Below, in pieces: positions 34,923 to 45,169 of a stretch of DNA of 64,000 bases (position 1 is the stretch's first letter; each line of letters opens with the position of its first letter). This DNA is from CAWIJK01 sp963836375 (GTDB lineage: Bacteria; Actinomycetota; Acidimicrobiia; Acidimicrobiales; RAAP-2), in NCBI GenBank assembly GCA_963836375.1, contig CAWIJK010000002.1, forward strand, positions 1,054,001-1,118,000, written 5' to 3'. A program made the translations under genes and the position numbers. The notes beneath the pieces are model-generated. The model made no database searches. It was not told the DNA's origin and saw only the letters and a program-made list of their open reading frames with translations.

Positions 34923-35813
34923 CTAGGCGGGTCCGGGGGCAGCATCCCGCCAGGGCGTCATGTCGAGACCGGGGTAGCGGGCGGAGACCCCGGCCAGGGT
35001 CTCTTCGGTCCAGTAGGGATGGCCGGGCTCGGGGAAGCCGACCACGGCGAGCTGACGGGGCCCGGACCGCTCGACGAAGGTGTGCCACTCGGCCGAGAAG
35101 CCCTTGATCGGCCACGCCTGGTAGCCGAGCCACTCGGTGCCGGCCGGCTTGTACGAGACGTGGAACATGAACCGGGCCGCGCCCGGCTCCGAAACGTCCA
35201 CCGAGCGGTGATAGACGTCGGGCCGGTAGGCGACGATCGACCCGGCCGGTGCGGACGCCTCGCCGGGGTCGTCATAGAGCGCCGCGTAGTCGACCAGGTT
35301 CAAGGTGTGCTGTTCGACCGGGATCTCAGCCGTACGCGTCCTCGAGACCATGCGGGTGGCCCCGTTGCTCGCCGAGACGTCGTTCAGGTAGATGAACAGC
35401 TCCAGCTGCTGGTAGCCGGGCTCACGGCGGGGCACCACCAGGGAGTGGTTGGGGTAGTCGGTGTGCAAGAGCTGGTTGTAGCCCGACGGCTGGTCGGCGT
35501 ACTTGGCCGAGAGGAGGGCCAGGTACAGCCGGACGTCTGGGGTCCCGAGGAGACGCTCGGCGAGGTCGATGACCACGTCGTGGACCACGATCCGGTTGAG
35601 GCGGGCGCTGCGGAACGGGAACTCCGGCCAGGCCGCGTCCCATGTGCGCCAGGGGGCCGTCCGCTCGTCGTCGACGCCGCGGTCCATCTCCTCGGCCGAC
35701 GGGAACAGCCGCTTCAGCGCGTCCTGGGCCCCGGCCAGGTCCTCCGGGGGGATCGCCCCCTCCACGACGCACCAGCCGTCGCGGTGCCAGGCCTCCTCGA
35801 GGTGCTCGGTCAT
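34923..35813 (-). CDS. phytanoyl-CoA dioxygenase (PhyH) family protein
   Basis: 296-aa Fe(II)/2-oxoglutarate oxygenase fold. HxD is in LLHTDYPNHSLVV and the distal His and Arg in RPDVYHRSVDVSEP. It begins MTEHLEEAWHRDGWCVVEGA, the normal PhyH start. ATG at 35813; the extension to 36008 lies in the next promoter. Ends convergent on lexA with 3 bp between stops. Substrate unknown; actinobacterial members hydroxylate small metabolites. Confidence 0.85.
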   Translation of the reverse strand: MTEHLEEAWHRDGWCVVEGAIPPEDLAGAQDALKRLFPSAEEMDRGVDDERTAPWRTWDAAWPEFPFRSARLNRIVVHDVVIDLAERLLGTPDVRLYLALLSAKYADQPSGYNQLLHTDYPNHSLVVPRREPGYQQLELFIYLNDVSASNGATRMVSRTRTAEIPVEQHTLNLVDYAALYDDPGEASAPAGSIVAYRPDVYHRSVDVSEPGAARFMFHVSYKPAGTEWLGYQAWPIKGFSAEWHTFVERSGPRQLAVVGFPEPGHPYWTEETLAGVSARYPGLDMTPWRDAAPGPA

Positions 35814-35923
35814 GGTCGGGGGGTCCACGGGGGCCAACGTAGGCCAGCCACCGGATCCGGCGCCGGGACCCACCCGGCGGCGCCGGACCCGGGCCCCGGT
35901 CGCCGGGCGCGCTAGAACGTGGC

Positions 35924-36826
35924 GTGGTCTACGTTCTGGCGCTCGCTTCGGCACTGGCCAGCGCCATCGGCGGTGTCCTCCAGCGGATCGGCGTCGAGTC
36001 GGCACCACCCGAGGACGCCATGCGGCTGCGCCTGTTGACCAACGCCCTTCGCCGGGGCGTCTGGCTGGCCGGTTTCGCCTTCCTCCTGGTCACGTTCGTC
36101 CTGCAGGCGATGGCCCTGCGCTTCGGCGATCTGACGGTGGTCCAGCCCATCTTGACGACCGACCTCCTCTTCCTGATCGCCATCTTGGCCGTGGTCTTCC
36201 ACCACCCCCTCGGGTGGCGTGACTGGGGCGGAGCGGCCGCCATCGTCGCCGGACTGGCCGCCTTCATCGCCCTGTCGGCCCCGGCCGCCGGACGGGGCAT
36301 CCCGAGCAACCGGGCCTGGGTGACGGTGACCCTGGTGGTGGCCGCCGCCTTCGTGGTCCTGGTCCTGGTGGCCCGGCAGGGCCCCCGCTGGTGGCGGGCG
36401 GCGGCGTTCGGGGCGGTCGCGGCCATGCTCTTCGCCTACAACTCGTCGTTCACCAAGGCCACCACCACCCTGATCACCGGTGGCTGGGGCCACGTCTTCA
36501 CCCACTGGGAGCCCTACGCCCTGGCGGCCACCGGTCTGCTCGGCTTCTTCATGCTCCAAAACGCCCTGCACGCCGGGCCGATCGCCGCATCCCGCTCGGT
36601 GATGGTCATCGTCAATCCCCTGGTCAGCATCGCCATCGGCGTCTTGGCGTTCAACGAGCACCTGCGGACGGGCCCGGCCTACGTCATCGGCGAGATCCTG
36701 GCCCTGGCCGTCATGTGCGCCGGTGCCTTCACGTTGTCGCGGTCTCCCCTCGTGACCGGAGCCACCGCCGACGGCCGACCCGGAGAGATGCTCGGGCGCA
36801 GGGCCGCGGCGACCACCCAGAGCTGA
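35924..36826 (+). CDS. DMT-family (EamA-like) transporter
   Basis: 300 aa with about nine hydrophobic helices in two halves (LASALASAIGGVLQRIGVES; MVIVNPLVSIAIGVLAFNEH). The second half carries the EamA-type IxxNxxV and E-H end. GTG at 35924 with few upstream options. This DMT subgroup lacks known substrates in actinobacteria. Confidence 0.82.
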   Translation: MVYVLALASALASAIGGVLQRIGVESAPPEDAMRLRLLTNALRRGVWLAGFAFLLVTFVLQAMALRFGDLTVVQPILTTDLLFLIAILAVVFHHPLGWRDWGGAAAIVAGLAAFIALSAPAAGRGIPSNRAWVTVTLVVAAAFVVLVLVARQGPRWWRAAAFGAVAAMLFAYNSSFTKATTTLITGGWGHVFTHWEPYALAATGLLGFFMLQNALHAGPIAASRSVMVIVNPLVSIAIGVLAFNEHLRTGPAYVIGEILALAVMCAGAFTLSRSPLVTGATADGRPGEMLGRRAAATTQS

Positions 36827-36870
36827 GCACCGGCCGGGTCGTCGGTGACGGCGGCCGGCGATCGCTCAGC
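36822..36870. terminator. bidirectional hairpin terminator
   Basis: Outer arms GCTGAGC/GCTCAGC and inner arms CCGGCCG/CGGCCGG between the convergent transporter and GH4 genes, overlapping both stop regions. Confidence 0.6.
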
Positions 36871-38242
36871 GCTCGAATTGGGGCAGCCAGGGGGCGGTCG
36901 CCGCCAGCAGATCGCCGGTCATCTCGACAACCGCCTCCCAGGGCAGGCTGCCGGCGACGGGGTCGGCCAGCATCGCTTCGAGCACCGAGGCGCGGTCCCC
37001 GGTGAGGGCGGCCCGCACTGTGAGCTCCTGGGACGCCGCCACCCGACGCAGATGCTCGGCCGCCGCCCCGGCGCTGGCCACGTCGCGCGCACGCACGCCG
37101 CCGGCATCGACGAGACCCATGCACTCGACCACCAGCCCTTCGGCCAGATCCGGCACCTGGCCGGCGTTGGGGATGTTCACCGGCAACGATCGTGACTTGC
37201 CGGTGATGAGCGCGTCGAGCAACGGAGCCGCCAGCTCCCCCGACGGCCACGGGGACACCTCGCCACCGCCGGCCAGCTCGGCCGCCTCGGTGTCGTCGGC
37301 CACCTTGTCCGACCTGTGCCCCGCCAGCCCGTAGTGGTGCACACCCCAGTCGCGCCCGTAGTCGGACGCTGCGGTCACGAACCACGAGAAGAACTCCGAC
37401 ACGTGGGTGTCGGCCGACCCGGGGAGCACGCCGAAGCGGCGGAAGATCTCGAGCTTGAGCCGATTGTTGTAGACGATGTCGGCCTTGGTCCACCCACCCG
37501 ACGGGTCGATCCTCTTCCAGTGCGACTGCTCGGGCGGGTCCATCCACACGGGCCGGCCCTCGAGCCGGGCCGGCTCGTCGAGCACCTGGCGTAGCCGCGC
37601 GAAGCCGTCGTCGGCGCCCAGGCGCAGCGAGGTCACCAGGGGGAGATGGTTGACCCCGGCCACCGTCGGGTCCACCTCGTGCATCGGCACGTCGAAGACG
37701 AGACTCAGCCAGAACTGGAGACCGACCAGCTCGTTGCACAGGCCCACCGTCCGCACCGAGGTCTGCGAGGTCACGGCACGGCACAGGGCGGTCATCGGGT
37801 TCGAGACGTTGAGCAAGAGAGCCCCGGGCGCCCGCCGCTCAACCTCCCGGGCGATCGACACCATCACCGGGATGCTCCGGAGCGAACGGAAGATCCCACC
37901 CGGGCCGACCGAGTCGCCCACCGGCTGGCGAAGGCCGTGGAGGGCCGGGATCTCCAGGTCGTGGCGCATGCTCTCGAAACCGCCGACGGTGAAGGCGGAG
38001 ATGACGAAGTCGGCCCCCTCGAGGGCCCGTGGCAGGTCGGTGCCGGCGGTGACCTGGAGGCCGATGTCGCGGCTGGCGGCGATGTGCTTGCCGATGGCCA
38101 GCATCGGGGCGAGGGAGGGCTCGTCGACGTCGTGCAGCGCCACCTCGGCCCCGGCCAGGCTGGGGGTGTTGGCGAAGTCGGTGAGGAGCCGGGGGGTCCA
38201 GTGCGTGCTCCCACCCCCGACGATGGTGATCTTGGGTGCCAC
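36866..38242 (-). CDS. glycoside hydrolase family 4
   Basis: 458-aa NAD+/Mn2+-dependent glycosidase. Rossmann start KITIVGGGSTHWTPRLLTDF; signature NVSNPMTALC; metal region TVGLCNELVGLQ with Cys and GVNHLP His. The CNE in the metal loop differs from the CDMP, CHSV and CNVP of characterised subfamilies, so specificity (galactoside, glucoside or phosphoglucoside) is open. GTG at 38242 with GGAGGACAC upstream. No phosphotransferase gene is near. Confidence 0.85.
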   Translation of the reverse strand: MAPKITIVGGGSTHWTPRLLTDFANTPSLAGAEVALHDVDEPSLAPMLAIGKHIAASRDIGLQVTAGTDLPRALEGADFVISAFTVGGFESMRHDLEIPALHGLRQPVGDSVGPGGIFRSLRSIPVMVSIAREVERRAPGALLLNVSNPMTALCRAVTSQTSVRTVGLCNELVGLQFWLSLVFDVPMHEVDPTVAGVNHLPLVTSLRLGADDGFARLRQVLDEPARLEGRPVWMDPPEQSHWKRIDPSGGWTKADIVYNNRLKLEIFRRFGVLPGSADTHVSEFFSWFVTAASDYGRDWGVHHYGLAGHRSDKVADDTEAAELAGGGEVSPWPSGELAAPLLDALITGKSRSLPVNIPNAGQVPDLAEGLVVECMGLVDAGGVRARDVASAGAAAEHLRRVAASQELTVRAALTGDRASVLEAMLADPVAGSLPWEAVVEMTGDLLAATAPWLPQFER

Positions 38243-38315
38243 GTGTCCTCCTGTCCCGACCGGCCCGTCACCCCCCGGGGGCAGCCGGGGGCGCCACCGG
38301 GTGTCAGAACGTTCC

Positions 38316-39155
38316 TCAGGGCCAGAGCTGGTCGGTGTAGATGTCGGTGCCCGGGATCGTCGGGACGAACGGCAGGGCGGCGACCACGAAACCGAGGCCA
38401 CTCGTCTCGAGACGCCGGGCGAGGGCCACGATGACCGGCTCCCATGAGGTGGTGGGGTGCCCGTCGAGGAAGAACAAGAGGAGTGTGCGCCGGTCGGTGG
38501 CCTCTTGCCGGGGGACGTCGCCCGGGGCGTCGATCAGCAGGGGCAGCGGGGTGAAGGCGGCCACCAGACCGGCGTCGCTCCCGGGCAAGAGCCCCGGGAG
38601 GAGCTCGGTTCGCAGGGACTCCCACAGCTTGTCGTTCGTGACGTCGTCCGCCCGGTCGACCCAGACCGGCACGAAACCCTTGTAGGGGTGGTCCAGGGCC
38701 AGTTCGATGGGCACGCCGTCGGGTTCGCGGCGGTGCTCCCAGGCGAACCGGTACAACAGGGTGTGCACGTGGTCGCGTTCTTCGAACATCCGGTTCGCCG
38801 CGTGCAGGGCCCGGACCTGGCGGACGGCCCAGCGGTTCCAGATGTCGTGGTAGCCGTCGAGCACCCAGTAGACCGACACATAGGAGCCCCGGCCCGGCTC
38901 CCCGGTGATCTCGGAGGGGTCGGGATCGCGCATGGCCTTGAGGTCGGCTGTGGCCACGAAGCGCCGCCCCGCGAAATTGTAGGGGCCGACCATGCAGCCC
39001 GAGTAGAAGTGGTCGCGCTCGTACCAGCGGTTGTAGGCCACCTCGTGGCCCCGGTGAGGCTCGACGATCGTGAGCAGCATCGAGCCCAGCTTGACCGGCT
39101 CGGCACCGGCGGTGATCTCGATCGGCCGGGGCTTCTTGGGCTCTTCGTCGCTCAT
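38316..39155 (-). CDS. hypothetical protein, 279 aa
   Basis: Not recognised. Soluble; two similar halves are not obvious. The N-terminal region RGHEVAYNRWYERDHFYSGC recalls EthD/dimeric alpha-beta barrel proteins, and the rest contains many aromatic residues (RSWYVSVYWVLDGYHDIWNR-like). ATG at 39155. It is upstream of and in line with the GH4 gene; whether co-transcribed is unclear (73 bp gap). Confidence 0.6.
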   Translation of the reverse strand: MSDEEPKKPRPIEITAGAEPVKLGSMLLTIVEPHRGHEVAYNRWYERDHFYSGCMVGPYNFAGRRFVATADLKAMRDPDPSEITGEPGRGSYVSVYWVLDGYHDIWNRWAVRQVRALHAANRMFEERDHVHTLLYRFAWEHRREPDGVPIELALDHPYKGFVPVWVDRADDVTNDKLWESLRTELLPGLLPGSDAGLVAAFTPLPLLIDAPGDVPRQEATDRRTLLLFFLDGHPTTSWEPVIVALARRLETSGLGFVVAALPFVPTIPGTDIYTDQLWP

Positions 39156-39186
39156 GGGCCGCACCGTAACAGCGGCCGGAGACGCG

Positions 39187-39669
39187 ATGCAGGTCTTGGT
39201 CCCGTCGGGCTCAGGCCGGGACCACCCGGCCGGCTACGGACGCCTGGCGACCAAAGAGGCCCACCAGCTCCTGAGGCGGATCATGCGCCAAGAGGGCCGC
39301 CAGATCGACGTCGACGCGACGGAGGCCGGCCGGCGCCTGGCCGAGAGCCCGAGGGCCCAGGAGATGGCCCGCTTCGCGCCCCGACGGCTCTGGAAACGGG
39401 TGGGCTCGGGCGTCATGCCCAGAGGCGAGGTGGGCTTCTTGTGCCGGTACCTGTTCTCGGCCGGCGTCGGCCGGGCGGTCGCCCGCCGGACCGGTCGGGT
39501 CGGGGTCACGAGTCGAGGAAGCGCAGCACCGCCAGCACCCGGCGGTTCTCCGACGGGGACACCGGGAGGGCGAGCTTGGCGAAGATGCTCGCGACGTGTT
39601 TCTCCACGGCCCCTTCGGAGACGACCAACGCACCGGCGATCGCCGCGTTGGACCGGCCCTCGGCCATGA
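39187..39669 (+). CDS. hypothetical arginine-rich protein
   Basis: Open frame from ATG 39187 with strong core-genome codon bias at least to 39500 (EGRQIDVDATEAGRRLAESP, MPRGEVGFLCRYLFSAGVGR). Past 39506 it overlaps the response regulator antisense, where the sequence becomes low-quality. The true end may be masked by a frame error. Function unknown. Confidence 0.4.
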   Translation: MQVLVPSGSGRDHPAGYGRLATKEAHQLLRRIMRQEGRQIDVDATEAGRRLAESPRAQEMARFAPRRLWKRVGSGVMPRGEVGFLCRYLFSAGVGRAVARRTGRVGVTSRGSAAPPAPGGSPTGTPGGRAWRRCSRRVSPRPLRRRPTHRRSPRWTGPRP

Positions 39670-40162
39670 GGGAGAGGACCTCGCGCTCGCGCGGCGTCAG
39701 CGCCGAGATCGAGCCCGCCCGGCGAGAGGCCCCCATGAGCTGGGTGACCACCTCGGGGTCGAGGGCGGTTCCGCCCGACGCCACCCGCACCAGTGCCTCG
39801 ACGAAATCGCCGACGTCGGCGACCCGGTCCTTCAGGAGGTAGCCGATCCCCGCGGCGTCGTTCGCCAGGAGTTCGGCCGCGTAACGGGTCTCGATGTACT
39901 GGGAGAACACCAGCAGACCGAGCCCGGCGTGGACGCGTCGGAGCTCGATGGCGGCACGGAGCCCCTCGTCGGTGAAGGTGGGCGGCATGCGGATGTCGAC
40001 CACGGCCACATCGGGGACCTGGCGGTCGACTGCGCGACGCAGGGCGCCGGGGTCCCCCACCGCGTCGGTGACGACGAAACCCCGGTCGGCCAGGAGCTGC
40101 ACCAGCCCGTCACGGAGCACGGCTGAATCCTCCGCGATCACGACCTGCAACGGTGCCGACAT
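39506..40162 (-). CDS. LuxR/NarL-family response regulator
   Basis: 218 aa. Receiver domain: VVIAEDSAVLRDGLVQLLAD (acidic pocket), phosphoacceptor Asp in VAVVDIRMPPTFTDEGL, conserved Lys in YLLKDRVADVGDF. C-terminal LuxR HTH: SALTPREREVLSLMAEGRSN. The start ATG follows the kinase stop directly (TAGATG), so the two are one operon, with the kinase first. Confidence 0.93.
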   Translation of the reverse strand: MSAPLQVVIAEDSAVLRDGLVQLLADRGFVVTDAVGDPGALRRAVDRQVPDVAVVDIRMPPTFTDEGLRAAIELRRVHAGLGLLVFSQYIETRYAAELLANDAAGIGYLLKDRVADVGDFVEALVRVASGGTALDPEVVTQLMGASRRAGSISALTPREREVLSLMAEGRSNAAIAGALVVSEGAVEKHVASIFAKLALPVSPSENRRVLAVLRFLDS

Positions 40163-41494
40163 CTACACCTGGAGCGGCAGATCGACGGTGGCCACCGTGG
40201 GTCCACCCTTGGGACTCACGATCTCGAGGCGCCCGTCGACGGTTCCCACCCGCTCGCGCAGCCCGCGCAAGCCGCTCGAGGCGGTTCCGTTGGCCGGCGC
40301 CCGTGCCCCGCCGATCCCGTCGTCACGCACGACCACCCGGAGCCACCGCCCGTGCTGGGCGCACGAGACGGCGGCCCGGGAGGCCTGGGCGTGCTGGGCC
40401 ACGTTGGCCAGGAGCTCCGCCACGCAGAAATAGGCGATGGCCTCGATCGCCGGTGCCGGCCGGTCCTTCAAGGTGACGGTGAGATCGGTCGGCACGGTGC
40501 TGCGTGCCGCCAGGGTGGACAGCGCCCCCTCCAGTCCGATGTCGAGGGCCGGGGGGTGGATCCCACGGGCCAGGTCCCGCAGCTCGACAATGGTCTCTTT
40601 GGCGCCGCGGTGGGCGCTGTCGACCAGTTCGCGGACCGAGTCGAGATCGACGTTGTCGGGGTCGGCCAACTTCTCCTTCGCCAGCCCGAGACGCATGGCG
40701 ACGGCGACCAGCTGGGCCTGGGTCCCGTCGTGGAGGTCCCGTTCGATGCGCCGGAGGGTGGCCGCGGAAGCGTCGACGGTCTGGGCCCGTGCAGACTCGA
40801 GGGAGCGCACCCGGCGGGCCGTGGCGTCGGGTCCCAGCAGGCCCCGCATCAGGTGGCGGTCCACGTAGAGCACGCCCCGGACGGCCCAGGGGGCCAGGAA
40901 GAACAAGATGATCCCGGTCACGAAGACGGCCGCCCCGTGGACGAACCCGGATCGTCCGACGAGCAGATACGACGGGGCGACGACCCTCACGATGCCGAAG
41001 ACCGCCGGCTGGCTCGCGCCACTCAGCGGATAGACCAGGCAGGTGAAGGCGTCGAACCAGACGCTGAAGGCGACGAGGATCTCGACGAACGCCAACGGGG
41101 CCTTCACCACCACGTAGGCCATCGAGCGCCAGCCGGTGCGGTCCCGAAGTGCCGCCTGGAGCCATCCGAGGAAGCCCGGACGCGAGGTGAACGGTGCCGG
41201 TTCCTCGATCCGCTCCTCGAGGAGGCTCCGGGCCAGGCCCCGCTGCATCCTGCCGATCCCCCGGGCACCGCGAACCGAGAGCCCGATCACCGCCAGCCCG
41301 AAGAACGTCACCGCGAAGGCGACCCCGACGGCCATCGTGAACGCCACGAAGGCCAGGCCGAAAGCGGCGAACGCGGTGCCGACGACGAGGAACCAGAGCT
41401 CGGACCAGGTCCGTCTGGTGAACGGTGCCCGCACCACTTGGTCGGCGAGCACCCGGGCTCTGGCCTCGAGCTGCTCGGGGATCACGATGACCAC
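40163..41494 (-). CDS. sensor histidine kinase, HisKA_3 type
   Basis: 443 aa. N-terminal half has about four to six membrane segments (ELWFLVVGTAFAAFGLAFVA; FVTGIILFFLAPWAVRGVLY), a sensor-type domain. HisKA_3: RRIERDLHDGTQAQLVAVAM with the phosphorylated His; ATPase: DDGIGG and GLRGLRERVGTVDGRLEI. GTG at 41494. Partner of the adjacent NarL regulator; signal unknown, typical of envelope-stress systems. Confidence 0.92.
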   Translation of the reverse strand: MVIVIPEQLEARARVLADQVVRAPFTRRTWSELWFLVVGTAFAAFGLAFVAFTMAVGVAFAVTFFGLAVIGLSVRGARGIGRMQRGLARSLLEERIEEPAPFTSRPGFLGWLQAALRDRTGWRSMAYVVVKAPLAFVEILVAFSVWFDAFTCLVYPLSGASQPAVFGIVRVVAPSYLLVGRSGFVHGAAVFVTGIILFFLAPWAVRGVLYVDRHLMRGLLGPDATARRVRSLESARAQTVDASAATLRRIERDLHDGTQAQLVAVAMRLGLAKEKLADPDNVDLDSVRELVDSAHRGAKETIVELRDLARGIHPPALDIGLEGALSTLAARSTVPTDLTVTLKDRPAPAIEAIAYFCVAELLANVAQHAQASRAAVSCAQHGRWLRVVVRDDGIGGARAPANGTASSGLRGLRERVGTVDGRLEIVSPKGGPTVATVDLPLQV

Positions 41495-41706
41495 TGGACA
41501 CCCCCAGGAACCGCCACGCCCCCCAGCGGCCCGGAGGCGGCCCGGGCCGGGGGGATCGCGGGCGAACACCTCACCCCGCCACCTTAGAGATCCCGGGCGG
41601 CGCTGCCCAGGTGGTTGGCCGGTGTCTCGTCCGGGGGGTTAACCCCCGTCCCCGGACTGGCCGGCTGCCCGGTCACCCGCCCCACCGCCGGGGCCTCACC
41701 GGGTGC

Positions 41707-42177
41707 TCAGGTGGTGGACGTCACCGACCCACACTTGGTGGTGAAGTAGCCGGCCAGGAGCTTCTCGGCGTTCGCGATCTTGGGATTCTGGGTCGCCGAC
41801 TCGACACCGGACTCGAACTGGGCGGCGCTGGTCGAGCTCTGGATGATCTTCTTCTCGGTGCCGGCGAACCTGAGCATCACCGCGCCGGCCGCCCGCACAT
41901 TGGAGGGCGCACCCGACAGGGCGGCGATGGCCAGAGCCTCGGCCTTCTCCTCGGAGTTGAACGACGCCAGCAGGGCGCTCTGGGCCGACGCCCAGTTCCC
42001 CGACTCGATCGCCTTGGTGACCGACGCCGTCGCCTTGGACTCTGCGGCCTGGTTGGACTTGCTGAGCCCGCAGAGGCCCGAATGCCCGCTGGCCAGGGCG
42101 GGCGCCATTGGAAGGACCGCAAGGGCCGCTCCGACGCCCGCGACGGCGATCCCCATCCCCACTCGTCGACGCATCAT
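41707..42177 (-). CDS. secreted hypothetical protein
   Basis: 156 aa with a signal peptide (MMRRRVGMGIAVAGVGAALA...APALASG), then a helical Ala/Ser-rich domain with two cysteines (GLCGLSKSNQ and TKCGSVTS) that could form a disulfide tying the ends. No known domain. Possibly a heme-binding-like or cell-wall protein; that is only a guess. Confidence 0.6.
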   Translation of the reverse strand: MMRRRVGMGIAVAGVGAALAVLPMAPALASGHSGLCGLSKSNQAAESKATASVTKAIESGNWASAQSALLASFNSEEKAEALAIAALSGAPSNVRAAGAVMLRFAGTEKKIIQSSTSAAQFESGVESATQNPKIANAEKLLAGYFTTKCGSVTSTT

Positions 42178-42357
42178 CGGTTCCAGCCTCCTCCACGGCG
42201 CGATCTGCGCGCTCGGCGCAGCTTAGTTTGTCGCCACCTCCCCGTGGAAGAGCCCGGGCGGTCGATCGCCAGTCCCCTCGCCAGCGAGGAACCCGGCCAC
42301 AGGGCGCTCGGGCGGCGCGGACGACGCGATGGTCTGGGCGTCCTCGAGAGGCGGTGC

Positions 42358-42745
42358 GGTGACGAACGCGAGGCACCTCGAGTTCTCTGCCAGTCCCGAG
42401 TGGCGACGGCTCCTCGAAGACACCTTCGTGCCCCGGGCACTGGCCAAGGTGGATCTCGGCCCGAACGTCGTAGAGATCGGCCCGGGGCCCAGACCGACCC
42501 GGGACATCTTGGCCTCGGCGGTGGAACACCGCATGGCGGTCGAGGCTCGACGTCGACCTGGCCCGGGTGCTCGGGCCCGGTGGCTCGCCGGTGGCCGCCG
42601 AGGGGTCGACAACGACGGGATCCGGGCCTTGCACCTCGGCGACACCTACAACCCGATCGACCCCGACCGGTTGGCAGGTCGTCCGGCCGACACCGGCTTC
42701 TGCGCCATCGAACGTGGGCCGGCTCGGCTGGCCGGAGCCTCTCAA
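42358..42745 (+). pseudogene. methyltransferase type 11 remnant
   Basis: A GTG at 42358 opens TNARHLEFSASPEWRRLLED and PNVVEIGPGP (SAM motif I). It soon shifts frame (one surplus G near 42553) to VELDVDLARVLGPGGSPVAAEG. The middle of the domain is missing and the end is EGVDNDGIRALHLGDTYNPI. About 60-90 codons are lost compared with ~210-aa relatives. Real decay, unlike the simple insertions elsewhere. Confidence 0.6.
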
Positions 42746-43808
42746 CCCATGAGCACCGTCTTGAGCACCGTGCGGGCCCGCTCGAGCGAGTCCCGGGTGA
42801 CGCACTCGTCGGGGTGGTGGGCCAGGAGCGGGTCGCCCGGGCCGAAGTTGGCCGCCGGCACCCCGTGGGCCCAGAACGAGGCCACGTCGGTCCAGCCCAC
42901 CTTGGCCCGCGGCGCCTGGCCCGAGCCGGCGACCAGGGCGACCAAGGAGGGGTCGTTGAGCGCCGGAGGTGCGCCGTCGGCCTGGTCGACCACCTCCACC
43001 TCGTCGCCCGAGGCCGGATCGACCACGCCGTCGAGCAGGGAGTCGACGAAGGCCCGGGCGCCGGCCGAATCCCGGTCGGGGGCGAACCGGAAATTCAGCG
43101 TCACCGAGGCGGCGTCGGGGACGACGTTGGCCGCTACCCCCCCGTCGATGTGGACCGCCTGGAGCTGCTCGGTGTAGGTGCACCCGTCGATGACGACGGA
43201 GCGGGGCCGGTAGCCGGCCACCCGTTCCAACAACGGTGCCAGGCGGTGGATGGCGTTGCGGCCGACGAACGGGCGTGAGGTGTGGGCCCGGGCCCCGCGC
43301 AGGCGGACCACCATCCGCATCGTGCCCTGGCAACCGGCCTCGACCCGGGCCTCGGTCGGCTCACCGAGCACCGCCGCGTCGCCGGCCAGCAGCTCGGGGC
43401 GGGCCGCCCACAACTGGGCCAGTCCGCTCTCGTCGCGCCCCACCTCCTCGCAGGCGTAGAAGCACCAGGTGACGTCGACGCCCGGGTCGTGCACGGTCGC
43501 GGCCAGGTCCAACATGACGGCAAGGCCACCTTTCATGTCGGCCGATCCCACGCCGTAGAGGGTGTCGCCGTGCACCCGGGCCGACCCGTTTCCGGCCGGG
43601 GGCACGGTGTCGAGGTGGCCGGCCAGGACCAGTCGCCGTTGACGGCCGAGCGCGGTACGGGCCACCACGTTGTCGCCCACCCGCTCGACCTCGAGGCCCT
43701 CGCAGGCGCGCAGGTCCCGCTCCACCCGGTCGGCCAGGGCAGACTCGGCGTGGCTGACCGACGGGACAGCCACCAGCTCGGCCGCCAAGGCGAGCAGGTC
43801 GCCCCGGC

Positions 43809-43812
<4 letters not shown>
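42742..43812 (-). CDS. dapE: succinyl-diaminopimelate desuccinylase
   Basis: 356-aa M20 zinc hydrolase that releases succinate from N-succinyl-LL-DAP. Zinc ligands: LVLAGHLDTVPP, GVGSADMKGGLAVMLDL, CFYACEEVGRDESGL, ARVEAGCQGTMRMVV (dimerisation), and the last ligand in ANFGPGDPLLAHHPDE. GTG at 43812 overlaps the dapD stop by 4 bp. Product feeds DapF. Confidence 0.92.
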
Positions 43813-44633
<821 letters not shown>

Positions 44634-44652
44634 CGCCAGAGCGTAGCGACCG

Positions 44653-44994
44653 CTACGCCCAGCCGAGCTCGTGGAGGCGGGCGTCGGAGATGCCGAAGTG
44701 GTGCCCCACCTCGTGGAGCACCGTCTTGCGGACCTGGGCCACGACCTCGGCCTCGGTGGTGCAGCGCTCGCAGATGGTGCCCTGGTAGATGGTGATCCGG
44801 TCCGGGACGGCTCCGGCGTAGGTGCCCCGGCTGGTGAGCGGGATCCCCTCGTAGAGCCCGAAGAGCGGGCGCCCCTCGGCCTTGTCCCCGACCACCACGG
44901 CCACGTTGTCCATGGCCCGCCCGAGGTCGCTCGGCAGCGAGTCCAGGGCGTCGGCCACCATCTGCTCGAAACGCTCCGGGGCCACCTCGATCAC
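44653..44994 (-). CDS. zincin-like metallopeptidase, DUF1025 family
   Basis: 113 aa with HExxH in RKTVLHEVGHHFGISDARLHELGW; the rest (ITIYQGTICERCTTEAEVVA) fits the small MPN-like actinobacterial zincin family. The start is set at the GTG at 44994 (IEVAPERFEQMVADAL); upstream codons are low-complexity. Substrate unknown. 20 bp upstream of dapD on the same strand. Confidence 0.85.
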   Translation of the reverse strand: MIEVAPERFEQMVADALDSLPSDLGRAMDNVAVVVGDKAEGRPLFGLYEGIPLTSRGTYAGAVPDRITIYQGTICERCTTEAEVVAQVRKTVLHEVGHHFGISDARLHELGWA

Positions 44995-45033
44995 CCACCG
45001 GACGCTAACCGCCCGACGGGCTCGCGCCGCCCC

Positions 45034-45078
45034 GATCACCCATCCCCCCATCCCCCCATCACCCATCACCCATCACCG
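45034..45078. repeat. ATCACCC / ATCCCCCC short tandem repeat
   Basis: Six irregular copies of a 7-8 bp unit (ATCACCC or ATCCCCCC) in the upstream region of the metallopeptidase gene. Confidence 0.8.
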
Positions 45079-45169
45079 GCCACCGCGGCCATAGCCTGGT
45101 CCCGGCCCCCGCCGACCTCGGGCCGGCGGGCCACGTGGCGTCGGAGCACGGGGGCCGGGAGGGAGCGCC

